Below are positions 1-7,523 of a DNA stretch of 35,863 nt, piece after piece. Position 1 is the first letter of the stretch; every line of letters begins with the position of its first letter. The translations under genes and the position numbers were made by a program. A model generated the notes under the pieces. It searched no databases and was not told the origin of the DNA. It saw nothing but the letters and a program-made list of their open reading frames with translations. Origin of the DNA: Pseudomonadota bacterium (lineage in GTDB: Bacteria; Pseudomonadota; Alphaproteobacteria; Rhizobiales; Beijerinckiaceae); contig JAJYDD010000003.1 in NCBI GenBank assembly GCA_021777795.1, positions 1 through 35,863 of the forward strand. Reading direction: 5' to 3'.

Positions 1-808
1 AAAGCGCGGTCGTGGTGAGCGCCTGAATGTTCGTCGAGCTCATAGTGTTGAGCTCGCCGGCGCTGAGGCCTGCGACCTCCCTGTTCGTCAGCGCCGAGAC
101 CTGAGTGGTCGAGAGCGCGTTGAGCGTAGTCGAGGCGAGAGCGCCGAGCTGGGCGCTGGTCAACTTGGCCGTGGCGACCGCCGCGAGGTTGGTCGTCGTC
201 AGGCCGCCGAACTGGGTCGCCGACAGCGCGTCAAGCTGCGAGGTGCTGAGGACGGCGACCTGCGCCGTGGTCAATGCATTGAGCGCCGTCGAGGTCAGCG
301 CGCCCATGACGGCCGATGTGACGCCGGCCAGCGCCGAGGTGCTCAGCGCCTGAATATTGGTGGACGTCAGTCCGTTGACCTCGGTCGAGGTCAGGCCCGA
401 GGTCTGCTTGCTGGTCAGCGCCGCCATCTGCGTCGTCGTCAGGGCGTTGGCCGCCGTCGTCGTCAGGCCGCCGAGTTGCGTGCTCGACAGTCTCGCCGCG
501 TTGAGCGCGTTGAGCGTGGTGGTGGCGATCGTCGTCAGTTGCGCGGTCGTCAGACCCTCGACTTGATTTGTCGTCAAAGCGCCGAGCTGGGTCGACGTCA
601 TGTAGCCGAGCGCCGTCGTCGTCGCGCCGGCCAGAGCGGTCGTGCCAAGACCGGAAAGCGCGGTCGTGGTGAGCGCCTGAATGTTCGTCGAGCTCATAGT
701 GTTGAGCTCGCCGGCGCTGAGGCCTGCGACCTCCCTGTTCGTCAGCGCCGAGACCTGAGTGGTCGAGAGCGCGTTGAGCGTGGTCGAGGCGAGAGCGCCG
801 AGCTGGGC
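1..808. repeat. Near-identical 154-bp direct duplicates 654 bp apart
   Basis: Positions 1-154 and 655-808 are identical except at 128 (a) versus 782 (g). The offset of 654 bp is exactly two 327-bp super-repeats. Neighbouring units differ far more, so this pair looks like a recent two-unit duplication or a gene-conversion tract. The left copy may extend beyond the window. Confidence 0.85.
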
Positions 809-3295
809 CGAGGTGAAGCGTGAGACGTTGAGTGCGCCAAGCTGAGCGGTCGTCAGGCCGGCGAGCTGCGTTGAGGATAGGCCGTCGGCCTGCGCCGTGG
901 TCAGCGCCGCGACCTGGGTCGTGGTCAAGCCGTTGAGCGCCGTCGTCGTTAGCGACGAGACCACCGTTGAGCCGACGCCGGCCAGCGCCGATGTGGTCAA
1001 CGCCTGAAGATTCGTCGTCGTCAGCGCATTAAGCTCGGTCGCGTTGAGCCCGGAAGTCTGCCTGCTGGTGAATGAGGCGAATTGCGTCGAGGTCAGGGCG
1101 TTGGCGGCGGTGGTGGTCAGATTGGCGACCTGCGTGGACGACAGAGAGGCGGCGTTGATGGCGTTGAGAACAGTGGTGGCGACGGCGTTGAGCTGGGCGG
1201 CGCCCAGCCCCTGAACCTGTGCCGCGCTGAGGCCGCCGAGTTGAGTCGCACTGAGATTGGCGAGCGCGGTCGTTGTCGCCCCGGAAAGAGCGGCTGTGGT
1301 GATGCCGGTCAGCGCCGAGGTTCCGATCGCTTGCAGATTGGTCGAGGAGAGCCCGGTGATGTCGGTTGACGACAGCGCCACTGTCTGTCTGCTGGTCAGC
1401 GCGGCGATCTGCGTGGTGGTCAGTGCGTTGAGCGTCGTCGTCGTCAACCCGGGAATCTGGGTGGTCGAGAGCTTGGCCGCGTTCAGCTCGTTGAGCACGG
1501 TGGTGCTTGCCGTATTGAGCTGCGACGTCGTCAGGCTCTGCACCTGCAAAGTAGTCAGCGCCGCGAGCTGGTTCGAGGTCAGGTTGGCGAGCGCTGTCGT
1601 CGTCGCGCCGGCCAGCGTGTTGGCGGCGAGGCCCGAAACGGCGGTCGTGCTCAGCGCCTGCGCGTTGGTTGACGTCAGCGCATTCAGATCGGTCGAGGAG
1701 ATCGCCGAAGCCTGGGCGGCGGTGATGGCGCCGAACTGCGTCGTCGTCAGATTACCGAGCGCTGTCGTGGTGAGACCGGAGATTTGCGAGGTCGAGAGGC
1801 TCGCCGCGTTGAGGGCGTTCAGCACGGCTGTGGTGGCGCTGTTGAGCTGCGCCGTCGTCAGACCCTTGGCCTGCGCCGAGGTGAGCGCGCCGAGCTGGGT
1901 GGCGGCTAGATTGCCGAGCGCGGTCGTCGTCAGCCCGGAGAGCGCCGTGCTGGTGACGCCGGTGAGCGCCGAGTTGGTCAGCGCATGGGCGCTGGTCGAA
2001 GTCAGAGCATTGATCTCGGTGGCCGACAGCGCAGCGGCCTGCCTGCTCGTCAGCGTGCCGAGCTGCGTCGTCGTCAGACTGCCAAGCGTGGTGGTGGTGA
2101 GGGCGCCGACTTGCGTCGCCGACAGATTGGACGCCTTGAGCGCGTTGACAACGATGACCGAAGCCGTGTTGAGCTGAGTGGACGTGAGCGCCTGCGCCTG
2201 CGCGAGGGTGAGATCGCCAAGCTCGGTGGTGGAGAAATTGCCGAGCGCCGTCGTCGTCAGGCCGGAAATCGTCGTGGTGGTGAGGCCCGTGTCGGCGGTG
2301 GTGGAGAGCGCCTGAAGGTTGGACGTGGTCATCGCATTGACGTCGGCGGCGCTGAGCGCGGTGACGGCGGCGCTGGTCAGCGCAGCGAGCTGCGAGGTCG
2401 TGAAGTTGTTGAGCGCCGTGGTCGTCAGGCCGGCGATCTGCGTCGAGGAGAGGCTCTGCGCGTTGAGCGCGTTGACGACCGTGGTTGAGCCGGTGTTGAG
2501 CTGCGTCGCCGTCAAGCCCTTGATCTGAAGAGTTGTCAACTCGCCGAGCTGCGATGTCGAGAAATTGCCGAGCGTCGTCGTCGTCAATTGCCCGATATTG
2601 GTTGACGTGATGCCGGCGATCGCGGTCTTGGTGAGCGCCTGGAGATTGGTGGTGGATAGGTTCGCCAGCGCGCCGGTGGAGAGAGCGGAGGCCTGGGCGC
2701 TGGTGAACTCGGCGATCTGACCGGTGGTCAGCGCATTGAGCGTCGTCGTCGTCAGGCCCGAAACCTGGGTGGTGGTGAGATTGGCGACGTTGAGGGCGCC
2801 CAGCGTCGTCGTCGAGCTCGTGTTGAGCTGCGTCGTCGTCAGCGACTTCACCTGCGCGGCGTTGAGGCGGGCGAGCAGCGTGGCGCCGAGATTGCCGAGC
2901 GTCGTCGTCGTCATGGCCGAGACCTGGGCGGTGGTGAAGCCGCCGAGTTGGCCCGCCGAGAGACCCTGCAACTCCGTGCTGGTCAGCGCGTTGACGTTCG
3001 TCGTCGAAAGCGAGCCGAGCACCGTCGCGGTCATGGCGTCGGCCTGGGTGTTGGCGAGCGCCAGTATCATCGCCATGGATAGCGACGGCCCGGCCTGACT
3101 GGAAAAGCCTGTGATCTGGCTCGTCGTCAGCGCGGATTCTGCGGTGGTGGTCAGCGCGCTGAGCTGGGAGCCGCTGAGTGCTGCGACCTGCGAGACCGTC
3201 AATGCGGCGACGTCGGTGGTCTTCAGCGTCGCCATCGTCGTAGTCGACAGATTGGCGATCTGCGCATTCGACAGCGAACTAATGAATGACGTCAT
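1..3295 (-). CDS. Giant octapeptide-repeat protein, 5' part (C-terminus outside window)
   Basis: I read the minus-strand frame from ATG 3295 to position 2 codon by codon. It is open for 1098 codons with no stop and leaves the window, which is why the ORF track lacks it. A purine-rich gggggt lies about 8 nt before the ATG. The product starts MTSFISSLSNAQIANLS and is made almost wholly of 8-residue units of the form L-[TS]-[TS]-x-[QAE]-[LVI]-x-[AG], for example LTTTQVAA. They are grouped in 109-residue super-repeats (13 octads plus one pentad). It is rich in Thr, Ser, Ala, Leu and Gln, with few charged residues, few aromatics and no Cys that I noticed. There is no N-terminal signal peptide. I do not recognise the family. 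Long repetitive proteins of this composition are often surface or secreted adhesins exported by a C-terminal signal, but that is inference; the C-terminus would decide. Confidence 0.88.
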   Translation of the reverse strand, partial: MTSFISSLSNAQIANLSTTTMATLKTTDVAALTVSQVAALSGSQLSALTTTAESALTTSQITGFSSQAGPSLSMAMILALANTQADAMTATVLGSLSTTNVNALTSTELQGLSAGQLGGFTTAQVSAMTTTTLGNLGATLLARLNAAQVKSLTTTQLNTSSTTTLGALNVANLTTTQVSGLTTTTLNALTTGQIAEFTSAQASALSTGALANLSTTNLQALTKTAIAGITSTNIGQLTTTTLGNFSTSQLGELTTLQIKGLTATQLNTGSTTVVNALNAQSLSSTQIAGLTTTALNNFTTSQLAALTSAAVTALSAADVNAMTTSNLQALSTTADTGLTTTTISGLTTTALGNFSTTELGDLTLAQAQALTSTQLNTASVIVVNALKASNLSATQVGALTTTTLGSLTTTQLGTLTSRQAAALSATEINALTSTSAHALTNSALTGVTSTALSGLTTTALGNLAATQLGALTSAQAKGLTTAQLNSATTAVLNALNAASLSTSQISGLTTTALGNLTTTQFGAITAAQASAISSTDLNALTSTNAQALSTTAVSGLAANTLAGATTTALANLTSNQLAALTTLQVQSLTTSQLNTASTTVLNELNAAKLSTTQIPGLTTTTLNALTTTQIAALTSRQTVALSSTDITGLSSTNLQAIGTSALTGITTAALSGATTTALANLSATQLGGLSAAQVQGLGAAQLNAVATTVLNAINAASLSSTQVANLTTTAANALTSTQFASFTSRQTSGLNATELNALTTTNLQALTTSALAGVGSTVVSSLTTTALNGLTTTQVAALTTAQADGLSSTQLAGLTTAQLGALNVSRFTSAQLGALASTTLNALSTTQVSALTNREVAGLSAGELNTMSSTNIQALTTTALSGLGTTALAGATTTALGYMTSTQLGALTTNQVEGLTTAQLTTIATTTLNALNAARLSSTQLGGLTTTAANALTTTQMAALTSKQTSGLTSTEVNGLTSTNIQALSTSALAGVTSAVMGALTSTALNALTTAQVAVLSTSQLDALSATQFGGLTTTNLAAVATAKLTSAQLGALASTTLNALSTTQVSALTNREVAGLSAGELNTMSSTNIQALTTTAL
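207..2831 (-). repeat. Tandem 327-bp (109-codon) super-repeats
   Basis: The anchor word ttgagctg (codons for Q-L-N), or a close variant, recurs at 207, 534, 861, 1188, 1515, 1842, 2169, 2496 and 2823. Every spacing is exactly 327 bp. Each unit encodes thirteen 8-residue repeats plus one 5-residue unit (for example INAAS, LNAAR, LNVSR or VATAK), which resets the octad phase. The units have diverged in sequence but not in length. The N-terminal ~110 codons (about 2950-3295) keep the octads but lose the 327-bp register. The array continues past the left edge. Confidence 0.85.
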
Positions 3296-3578
3296 TGCGA
3301 ACCCCCAGAGCGCTCACTTTAGCCGACGAATCCGCGCGCGAATCATCATCGAAGCTCCGCCGCCGTCCGTATCGGATACAGACTTATTCGAGTCAGGCAA
3401 GATTATGCTTAGCATCTTTCCAATTCATTACCGTGTGACGTAGAAGTTATTCATTACGTAGCGTCATAAATATTGACGTAACACCCAATTTGTCCAATTA
3501 CTACTGCTTACGTAAGCGTAATTACGGCGGAACAAATATAATATAACGACGAAGATTGTTGCACAGCGACGTATAGAT
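3296..3578. promoter_or_regulatory. AT-rich intergenic control region with ACGTA boxes
   Basis: This 283-bp gap separates the repeat gene (leaving to the left) from the globin gene (to the right). It is strikingly AT-rich from about 3400 to 3600 compared with the GC-rich surroundings. ACGTA occurs five times (3438, 3456, 3476, 3510 and 3569), usually as TGACGTA or TTACGTA. Two abutting perfect palindromes, gcttacgtaagc (3506-3517) and cgtaattacg (3517-3526), lie in the middle, and gtatcggatac (3369-3379) lies nearer the repeat gene. I cannot assign -35/-10 elements with confidence. A regulator-binding promoter for the repeat gene, possibly shared with the globin gene, is the simplest reading. 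Confidence 0.5.
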
Positions 3579-4184
3579 TTGAATTTTATTTGTCGCACTG
3601 GATGTACGATTGCGAGAAATCACATCCTCCGCGCGAAACACTGCTTAAATCTGGCGTGGCTGCGCTGCGGTTCAACGTCCGCGCCAACGACGTCGACGCC
3701 GCAGCGCCGCCCCAGGCCGAATCGAGGCTTGCGCCAGGGTTACGCGGCGCCTAACGACGGGACACAACCGTTACGGAGACCCGCCCTGCCCCCTGAGCCG
3801 ACCCCCTTTACGCGCATCGGCGGCGCTGACGCCGTTGACGCACTGGTTGAGCGCTTCTACGCCGAGATGGATGCGCGCCCCGAGGCGCGCGGCATCCGCG
3901 CGCTGCACGGCGCCAATCTCGCCGCGACCAAGTTTGTGTTCAAGCGCTACCTCGGCGAGTGGCTCGGCGGCCCGCCGCTTTATTCAAGCGAACGCGGTCA
4001 CCCTCGGTTGCGCATGCGCCACTTGCGCTTTCCCATCGGCGAGGCCGAGCGCGACGCCTGGCTCCTCTGCATGCGCGCCGCGCTGGAGGCGACGGTGGCG
4101 GACGCGACGGCGCGCGAAGAGGTGTTCCAGGCCATGGCTTCGCTCGCCGATCACATGCGCAATCGGCCGCCCGGCGGGGCTTGA
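3579..4184 (+). CDS. Group II truncated haemoglobin
   Basis: From about residue 72 the protein is a complete 2-on-2 globin: FTRIGG at the start, RFYAEM, then the haem-proximal stretch KFVFKRYLGEWLGGPPLY, and GHPRLRMRHLRFPI-ERDAWLLCM near the end. The WLGGP, GHPRLR and RH motifs fit group II (TrHbO-like) proteins, which bind O2 or NO in the cytoplasm. The family is normally about 130 residues, so the 70-residue N-terminal extension from ATG 3579 looks like untranslated DNA. No in-frame ATG or GTG lies nearer the domain. A CTG at 3786, preceded by GGAG at 7 nt, would give 132 residues, the expected length, but CTG starts are rare. The coordinates follow the ORF track; the true start is unresolved. 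Confidence 0.8.
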   Translation: MNFICRTGCTIARNHILRAKHCLNLAWLRCGSTSAPTTSTPQRRPRPNRGLRQGYAAPNDGTQPLRRPALPPEPTPFTRIGGADAVDALVERFYAEMDARPEARGIRALHGANLAATKFVFKRYLGEWLGGPPLYSSERGHPRLRMRHLRFPIGEAERDAWLLCMRAALEATVADATAREEVFQAMASLADHMRNRPPGGA

Positions 4185-4272
4185 GCGGCGCCGCTTGTCG
4201 GGGGCGGAGCGCTGTGTTAACCGCCGCTCGCCAAAAAATGCGGCGTCAGCGGCCGCGCGTGGGGAGAATGGC

Positions 4273-4764
4273 ATGGCGGATCTAGACGGCAACAGCGGCT
4301 CCGAGACGGCCAATGCGCCGAGGTTCTCCGTGCTGACGCAATTCACCCGCGACTTTTCGTTCGAGAACCCCAATGCGCCGCGCACGCTCGCCCCTCAGGC
4401 GCAGGCGCCGCGCATCAACTTGCAGATCAACGTCAATGCCCGCCAGCTCTCGCCGAGCGACTACGAGGTGAGCCTGCACCTAGAAGGCGGCGCCGGCGAG
4501 GGGCCGGATGCGCTGTTCAAGTTCGAGCTGCAATATTGCGGCGTGTTCCGGCTGGAAAACATCCCGGCCGAGCAGGTTCAGCCTGTGGTGATGATCGAAG
4601 GGCCGCGCATCCTGTTCCCGTTCGCGCGCCAGATCGTCGCCGAGGCGGTGCGCGGCGGCGGCTTCCCGCCGCTCTACGTCGATCCCATCGATTTCCAGGG
4701 ACTTTATCTCCAGCGACTCCAGCAGGCGCAGGCGATGCAAGCAGGGCAGACCGGCAGGGCCTAA
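4273..4764 (+). CDS. secB: Protein-export chaperone SecB
   Basis: 163 residues. SecB is the tetrameric cytosolic chaperone that keeps precursors unfolded and hands them to SecA. Visible family features are SVLTQFTRDFSFENPNAP near the start, LQINVNARQLS, YEVSLHLEG, FKFELQYCGVFRLENIP and the C-terminal GGFPPLYVDPIDF. The ATG at 4273 follows ggggag at 6 nt; the longer ORF from 3835 is only the open frame upstream. The gene converges on dnaQ with a 4-bp overlap. SecB next to dnaQ-coaE-maf-ppsR is the usual alphaproteobacterial origin-proximal order. Confidence 0.96.
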   Translation: MADLDGNSGSETANAPRFSVLTQFTRDFSFENPNAPRTLAPQAQAPRINLQINVNARQLSPSDYEVSLHLEGGAGEGPDALFKFELQYCGVFRLENIPAEQVQPVVMIEGPRILFPFARQIVAEAVRGGGFPPLYVDPIDFQGLYLQRLQQAQAMQAGQTGRA

Positions 4765-5474
4765 GTCGCCGCAGGCTCGGGCAGGTATTTGAGCCAGGTC
4801 GCCGGAGCGCCGAAACTCTCGAACTGAGCGCGATGGGCGCGCTCGGCCGCCTCATCGAGGCGGCTCGGCAAGGGCGCCGGCCGCAAAGCCCGTCCGGACG
4901 TGCGCGGCGCGGTAGCGGCGGCGGAGATGACGGTCGCGCTGGGCGCGAGGCCCAGGCTGCGCTGGCGGCCGCCGCACAATTCGCAATAGACCTCGACCAG
5001 GATTTCCGCGTCGAGCAGCGCGCCGTGGCGCACGCGGCGCGAACGGTCGATGCGGTAGCGATCGCAGAGCGCGTCCAGGCTGTTGGCGGCGCCAGGGTGC
5101 TTGCGCCGCGCCAGCGCCAGCGTATCGACGATGCGCTCCGCTACGAGCGCCGCGCGGTTGAGCCGCGCCAGTTCCGCATTGAGGAAGCGGGTGTCGAACT
5201 CTGCGTTGTGAATCACGAGCGGGTCGTCGCCGATAAAGGCCAGGAAATCCTCGACGACGGCGGCGAACACCGGCTTATCGCGCAGGAATTCCGTGGAGTG
5301 GCCGTGGACGCGAAACGCCTCCTCCGGAACGTCGCGCTCGGGATTGATGAGGACATGATAGCTACGGCCGGTGGCGATCTTGTCGACGATCTCGACCGCG
5401 CCAATCTCGACCAGGCGGTCGCCCTTGGCGGGGTCGAGCCCGGTGGTCTCGGTGTCGAGCACGATCTCACGCAT
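4761..5474 (-). CDS. dnaQ: DNA polymerase III epsilon subunit (3'-5' proofreading exonuclease)
   Basis: 237 residues from ATG 5474 ([15 protein letters not shown]); the ORF track's longer start adds antisense-like sequence. DEDDh exonuclease motifs are present: Exo[11 protein letters not shown] (D7, E9), Exo[15 protein letters not shown], and Exo[17 protein letters not shown] with its His and Asp. The protein proofreads within the Pol III core. The start overlaps the coaE stop by 8 bp (ATGCGTGA), indicating translational coupling in the ppsR-maf-coaE-dnaQ operon. Confidence 0.96.
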   Translation of the reverse strand: MREIVLDTETTGLDPAKGDRLVEIGAVEIVDKIATGRSYHVLINPERDVPEEAFRVHGHSTEFLRDKPVFAAVVEDFLAFIGDDPLVIHNAEFDTRFLNAELARLNRAALVAERIVDTLALARRKHPGAANSLDALCDRYRIDRSRRVRHGALLDAEILVEVYCELCGGRQRSLGLAPSATVISAAATAPRTSGRALRPAPLPSRLDEAAERAHRAQFESFGAPATWLKYLPEPAAT

Positions 5475-6069
5475 GGGTTTGTCGCTCCATTCCGACGACG
5501 GCGCGCAAAAAATCCTCGGCCTGCCGGCGAGACTCTTCCATAGAGCCGCCGGTGTCGATGACGAAATGGGCGCGCCGGCGCTTTTCCACATCCGGCGTCT
5601 GACGCGCTAGCAACGCCTCGAAGCGCGCTGCGTCCGCGCCGGGACGCGCCAGGGCGCGCGCACGCTGAACCTGCGGCGGGGCGCTCACCACGAGGACGAC
5701 GTCGACCTTGCGCTCACCGCCAGTCTCGAAAAGCAGCGGAATGTCGAGGATCGCGGCGCGGACGCCGGCGAGTCGGGCCGCCTCCAAGAAACGCGACCGC
5801 CGGGCGCCGACGGCCGGATGGACGATGGCTTCCAGCCTTCGCATCGCCTCAGGGTCGCCAACCACCCGCGCGCCAAGCCGCGCCCGATCGACGACGCCAT
5901 CGACGACGACGCCGGGAAAGGCGGCCTCGACGAGCGCCGCCTCCTCGCTGCGATAGATGTCATGCACGGCGGCGTCGGCGTCGAACACCGGCGCGCCGAG
6001 GGCGCGCATCATCCCCGCGACCGTGGATTTGCCCATCGCGATGGAGCCGGTGAGGCCGACAAGGATCAT
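5467..6069 (-). CDS. coaE: Dephospho-CoA kinase
   Basis: 200 residues. It catalyses the last step of coenzyme A synthesis, ATP-dependent 3'-phosphorylation of dephospho-CoA. The P-loop GSIAMGKST is at residues 8-16, followed by [11 protein letters not shown], a substrate-site signature of the family, and the mid-domain DIPLLFETG. Length is normal. It lies 4 bp downstream of maf and overlaps dnaQ by 8 bp. In many relatives aroE sits between maf and coaE; here it is absent. Confidence 0.95.
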   Translation of the reverse strand: MILVGLTGSIAMGKSTVAGMMRALGAPVFDADAAVHDIYRSEEAALVEAAFPGVVVDGVVDRARLGARVVGDPEAMRRLEAIVHPAVGARRSRFLEAARLAGVRAAILDIPLLFETGGERKVDVVLVVSAPPQVQRARALARPGADAARFEALLARQTPDVEKRRRAHFVIDTGGSMEESRRQAEDFLRAVVGMERQTHA

Positions 6070-6073
6070 GGCG

Positions 6074-6679
6074 TCACAGCCTCAAGGCGCCGAGCCCGCG
6101 CAAGGCGGCGAGCAGCTTTAACATAGGCAGGCCGAGAATGGTCGAATGGTCGCCCTGCACCCGTTCGAACAAATGCGCGCCAATACCTTCCCATTGGTAG
6201 ACGCCCACGCTGCCAAGCACGCCGGGGCCAGCGGCGTCGAGATATTCGTCGAGCGCCGCCGCGCCAAGCGCCCGCATCGTCATCTCGGCCGCGTCGGCGC
6301 CGGAAGCGACGATCTCGCCGTCGCGCGCGATCGCGAAAGCGGAAGTCAGGCGATGGGCGCGCCCGGAGAGCGCCGAAAGCGTGCGGATCGCCTGCACGCG
6401 GGTCGAAGATTTGTGGAAAAGGGCGCCATCAAGCGACAGCACCTGATCGGCGCCGATCACCAGGGTCCCTGACGCGCGCGCGCTCAGGGCTTTCGCGCGC
6501 GCCAGCGCCGAGGCGAGATTCTCAGGCGCCGCGCCGGGCATGGCGGCCTCAAGAGCGCGCTCATCGACGTCGGCGGCGACGACCTCGAAAGGCAAGCCGG
6601 CGGCCTCCAGCAAGCGGCGGCGGGTGGGGCTGCCGGAGGCGAGCGCGAGGCGGAAATCCTCGTTCCAAATCGACGACAT
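6074..6679 (-). CDS. maf: Maf-family nucleoside triphosphate pyrophosphatase
   Basis: 201 residues from ATG 6679; the ORF track's ATG at 6724 would run 35 bp into ppsR. Family motifs are [16 protein letters not shown] near the N-terminus, [12 protein letters not shown] in the middle, and [22 protein letters not shown] near the C-terminus. Maf proteins hydrolyse non-canonical or modified nucleoside triphosphates, a house-cleaning role; the exact substrate cannot be read from sequence. It starts 10 bp after the ppsR stop and is followed at 4 bp by coaE, so it belongs to one operon. Confidence 0.93.
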   Translation of the reverse strand: MSSIWNEDFRLALASGSPTRRRLLEAAGLPFEVVAADVDERALEAAMPGAAPENLASALARAKALSARASGTLVIGADQVLSLDGALFHKSSTRVQAIRTLSALSGRAHRLTSAFAIARDGEIVASGADAAEMTMRALGAAALDEYLDAAGPGVLGSVGVYQWEGIGAHLFERVQGDHSTILGLPMLKLLAALRGLGALRL

Positions 6680-6689
6680 GCTCAAAAGC

Positions 6690-7523
6690 TCAGGCCTGGG
6701 CGATGAATTTGAGCCGATGTTCACGATAGAGGTCGATGATCGCCGCCGCCGTCTCCTCGATGGAGCGGCGCGTCACGTCGATCATCGGCCAGCGCCGCTC
6801 GGCGAACAGGCGGCGCGAGGCGCCGATCTCCTCGGCGACCGACACCCGGTCGATATAATCGCTCTGCGTGTCGGCGTTGAGCGACAATAGTCGATTCTGT
6901 CGGATCTGGACGATGCGCTCGGGCGAGGCGATGAGGCCAACGAGGAGCGGGCGGCGCAGTTCGGTCAGGCCGCGCGGCAGCGGAACCTGCGGCACGAATG
7001 GCACATTGGCGGTCTTGAAGCCGCGATTGGCGAGATAGATGCTCGTCGGCGTCTTCGAGGTGCGGCTGACGCCGACCAACACGATGTCGGCCTGCTCCAG
7101 ATTCTCCGGCATCTGTCCGTCGTCGTTCATCATCGTGTAGTTGAGGGCGTCTATGCGCTTGAAATAATCAGCGTTGAGCATGTGCTGGGCGCCGGCGCGG
7201 GACGTGGCGTTCTGGCCGAGATAGGACTGGAACAGGGTCAGGATCGGCCCCAGCACGGAAAGGCAGGGCGAGCCGGAGGCGTCGCAGCTCGCCTCCAGCC
7301 GGCGCGACAGCTCGGGGTCGACCAGCGTGAACAGAACAATGCCGGGCGCGTCCTCGATCTCGGCGATGACGCGGTCGAGCTGGGCGGTGGTGCGCACCAG
7401 CGGATAAACGTGCTCGATCGACGCAACGCCCTGGTATTGCGCGGCGGCGGCGCGCGAGGCCGCGATCAGCGTCTCGCCGGTCGAATCGGAGACCAGATGC
7501 AGGTGGAAATAGCTTCGCCCCAT
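6690..7523 (-). CDS. ppsR: PEP synthase / PPDK regulatory protein (kinase-phosphorylase, DUF299)
   Basis: 277 residues from ATG 7523, preceded by aaggga at about 6 nt; the 52-residue upstream extension in the ORF track is rejected. The N-terminus [11 protein letters not shown] and the nucleotide-binding stretch [11 protein letters not shown] (residues 151-161), followed by [16 protein letters not shown], identify the bifunctional Ser/Thr kinase-pyrophosphorylase. That enzyme switches phosphoenolpyruvate synthase or pyruvate phosphate dikinase on and off. It is the first gene of the minus-strand operon leading away from the putative origin. In many alphaproteobacteria this gene borders oriC. 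Confidence 0.95.
   Translation of the reverse strand: MGRSYFHLHLVSDSTGETLIAASRAAAAQYQGVASIEHVYPLVRTTAQLDRVIAEIEDAPGIVLFTLVDPELSRRLEASCDASGSPCLSVLGPILTLFQSYLGQNATSRAGAQHMLNADYFKRIDALNYTMMNDDGQMPENLEQADIVLVGVSRTSKTPTSIYLANRGFKTANVPFVPQVPLPRGLTELRRPLLVGLIASPERIVQIRQNRLLSLNADTQSDYIDRVSVAEEIGASRRLFAERRWPMIDVTRRSIEETAAAIIDLYREHRLKFIAQA

Noticed and set aside
207-2831. CRISPR-like regular array
   Set aside because: The spacing is regular, but the units are coding, 327 bp long and in frame, with no short identical repeats or unique spacers.
1-3295. TALE or BurrH-like DNA-binding repeats, because LTTTQVAALTS resembles the LTPEQVVAIAS half of TALE repeats
   Set aside because: The period is 8 residues, not 33-35. 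There is no GG loop and no second-helix segment. The similarity is limited to one helix-cap motif.
105-3443. Plus-strand ORFs at 105-353, 357-566, 476-823, 1082-1369, 1257-2177, 1985-2488, 2319-2528, 2724-3098 and 3111-3443 as genes
   Set aside because: All are antisense to the continuous 1098-codon minus-strand frame. They are short, lack ribosome sites and mirror its repeats.
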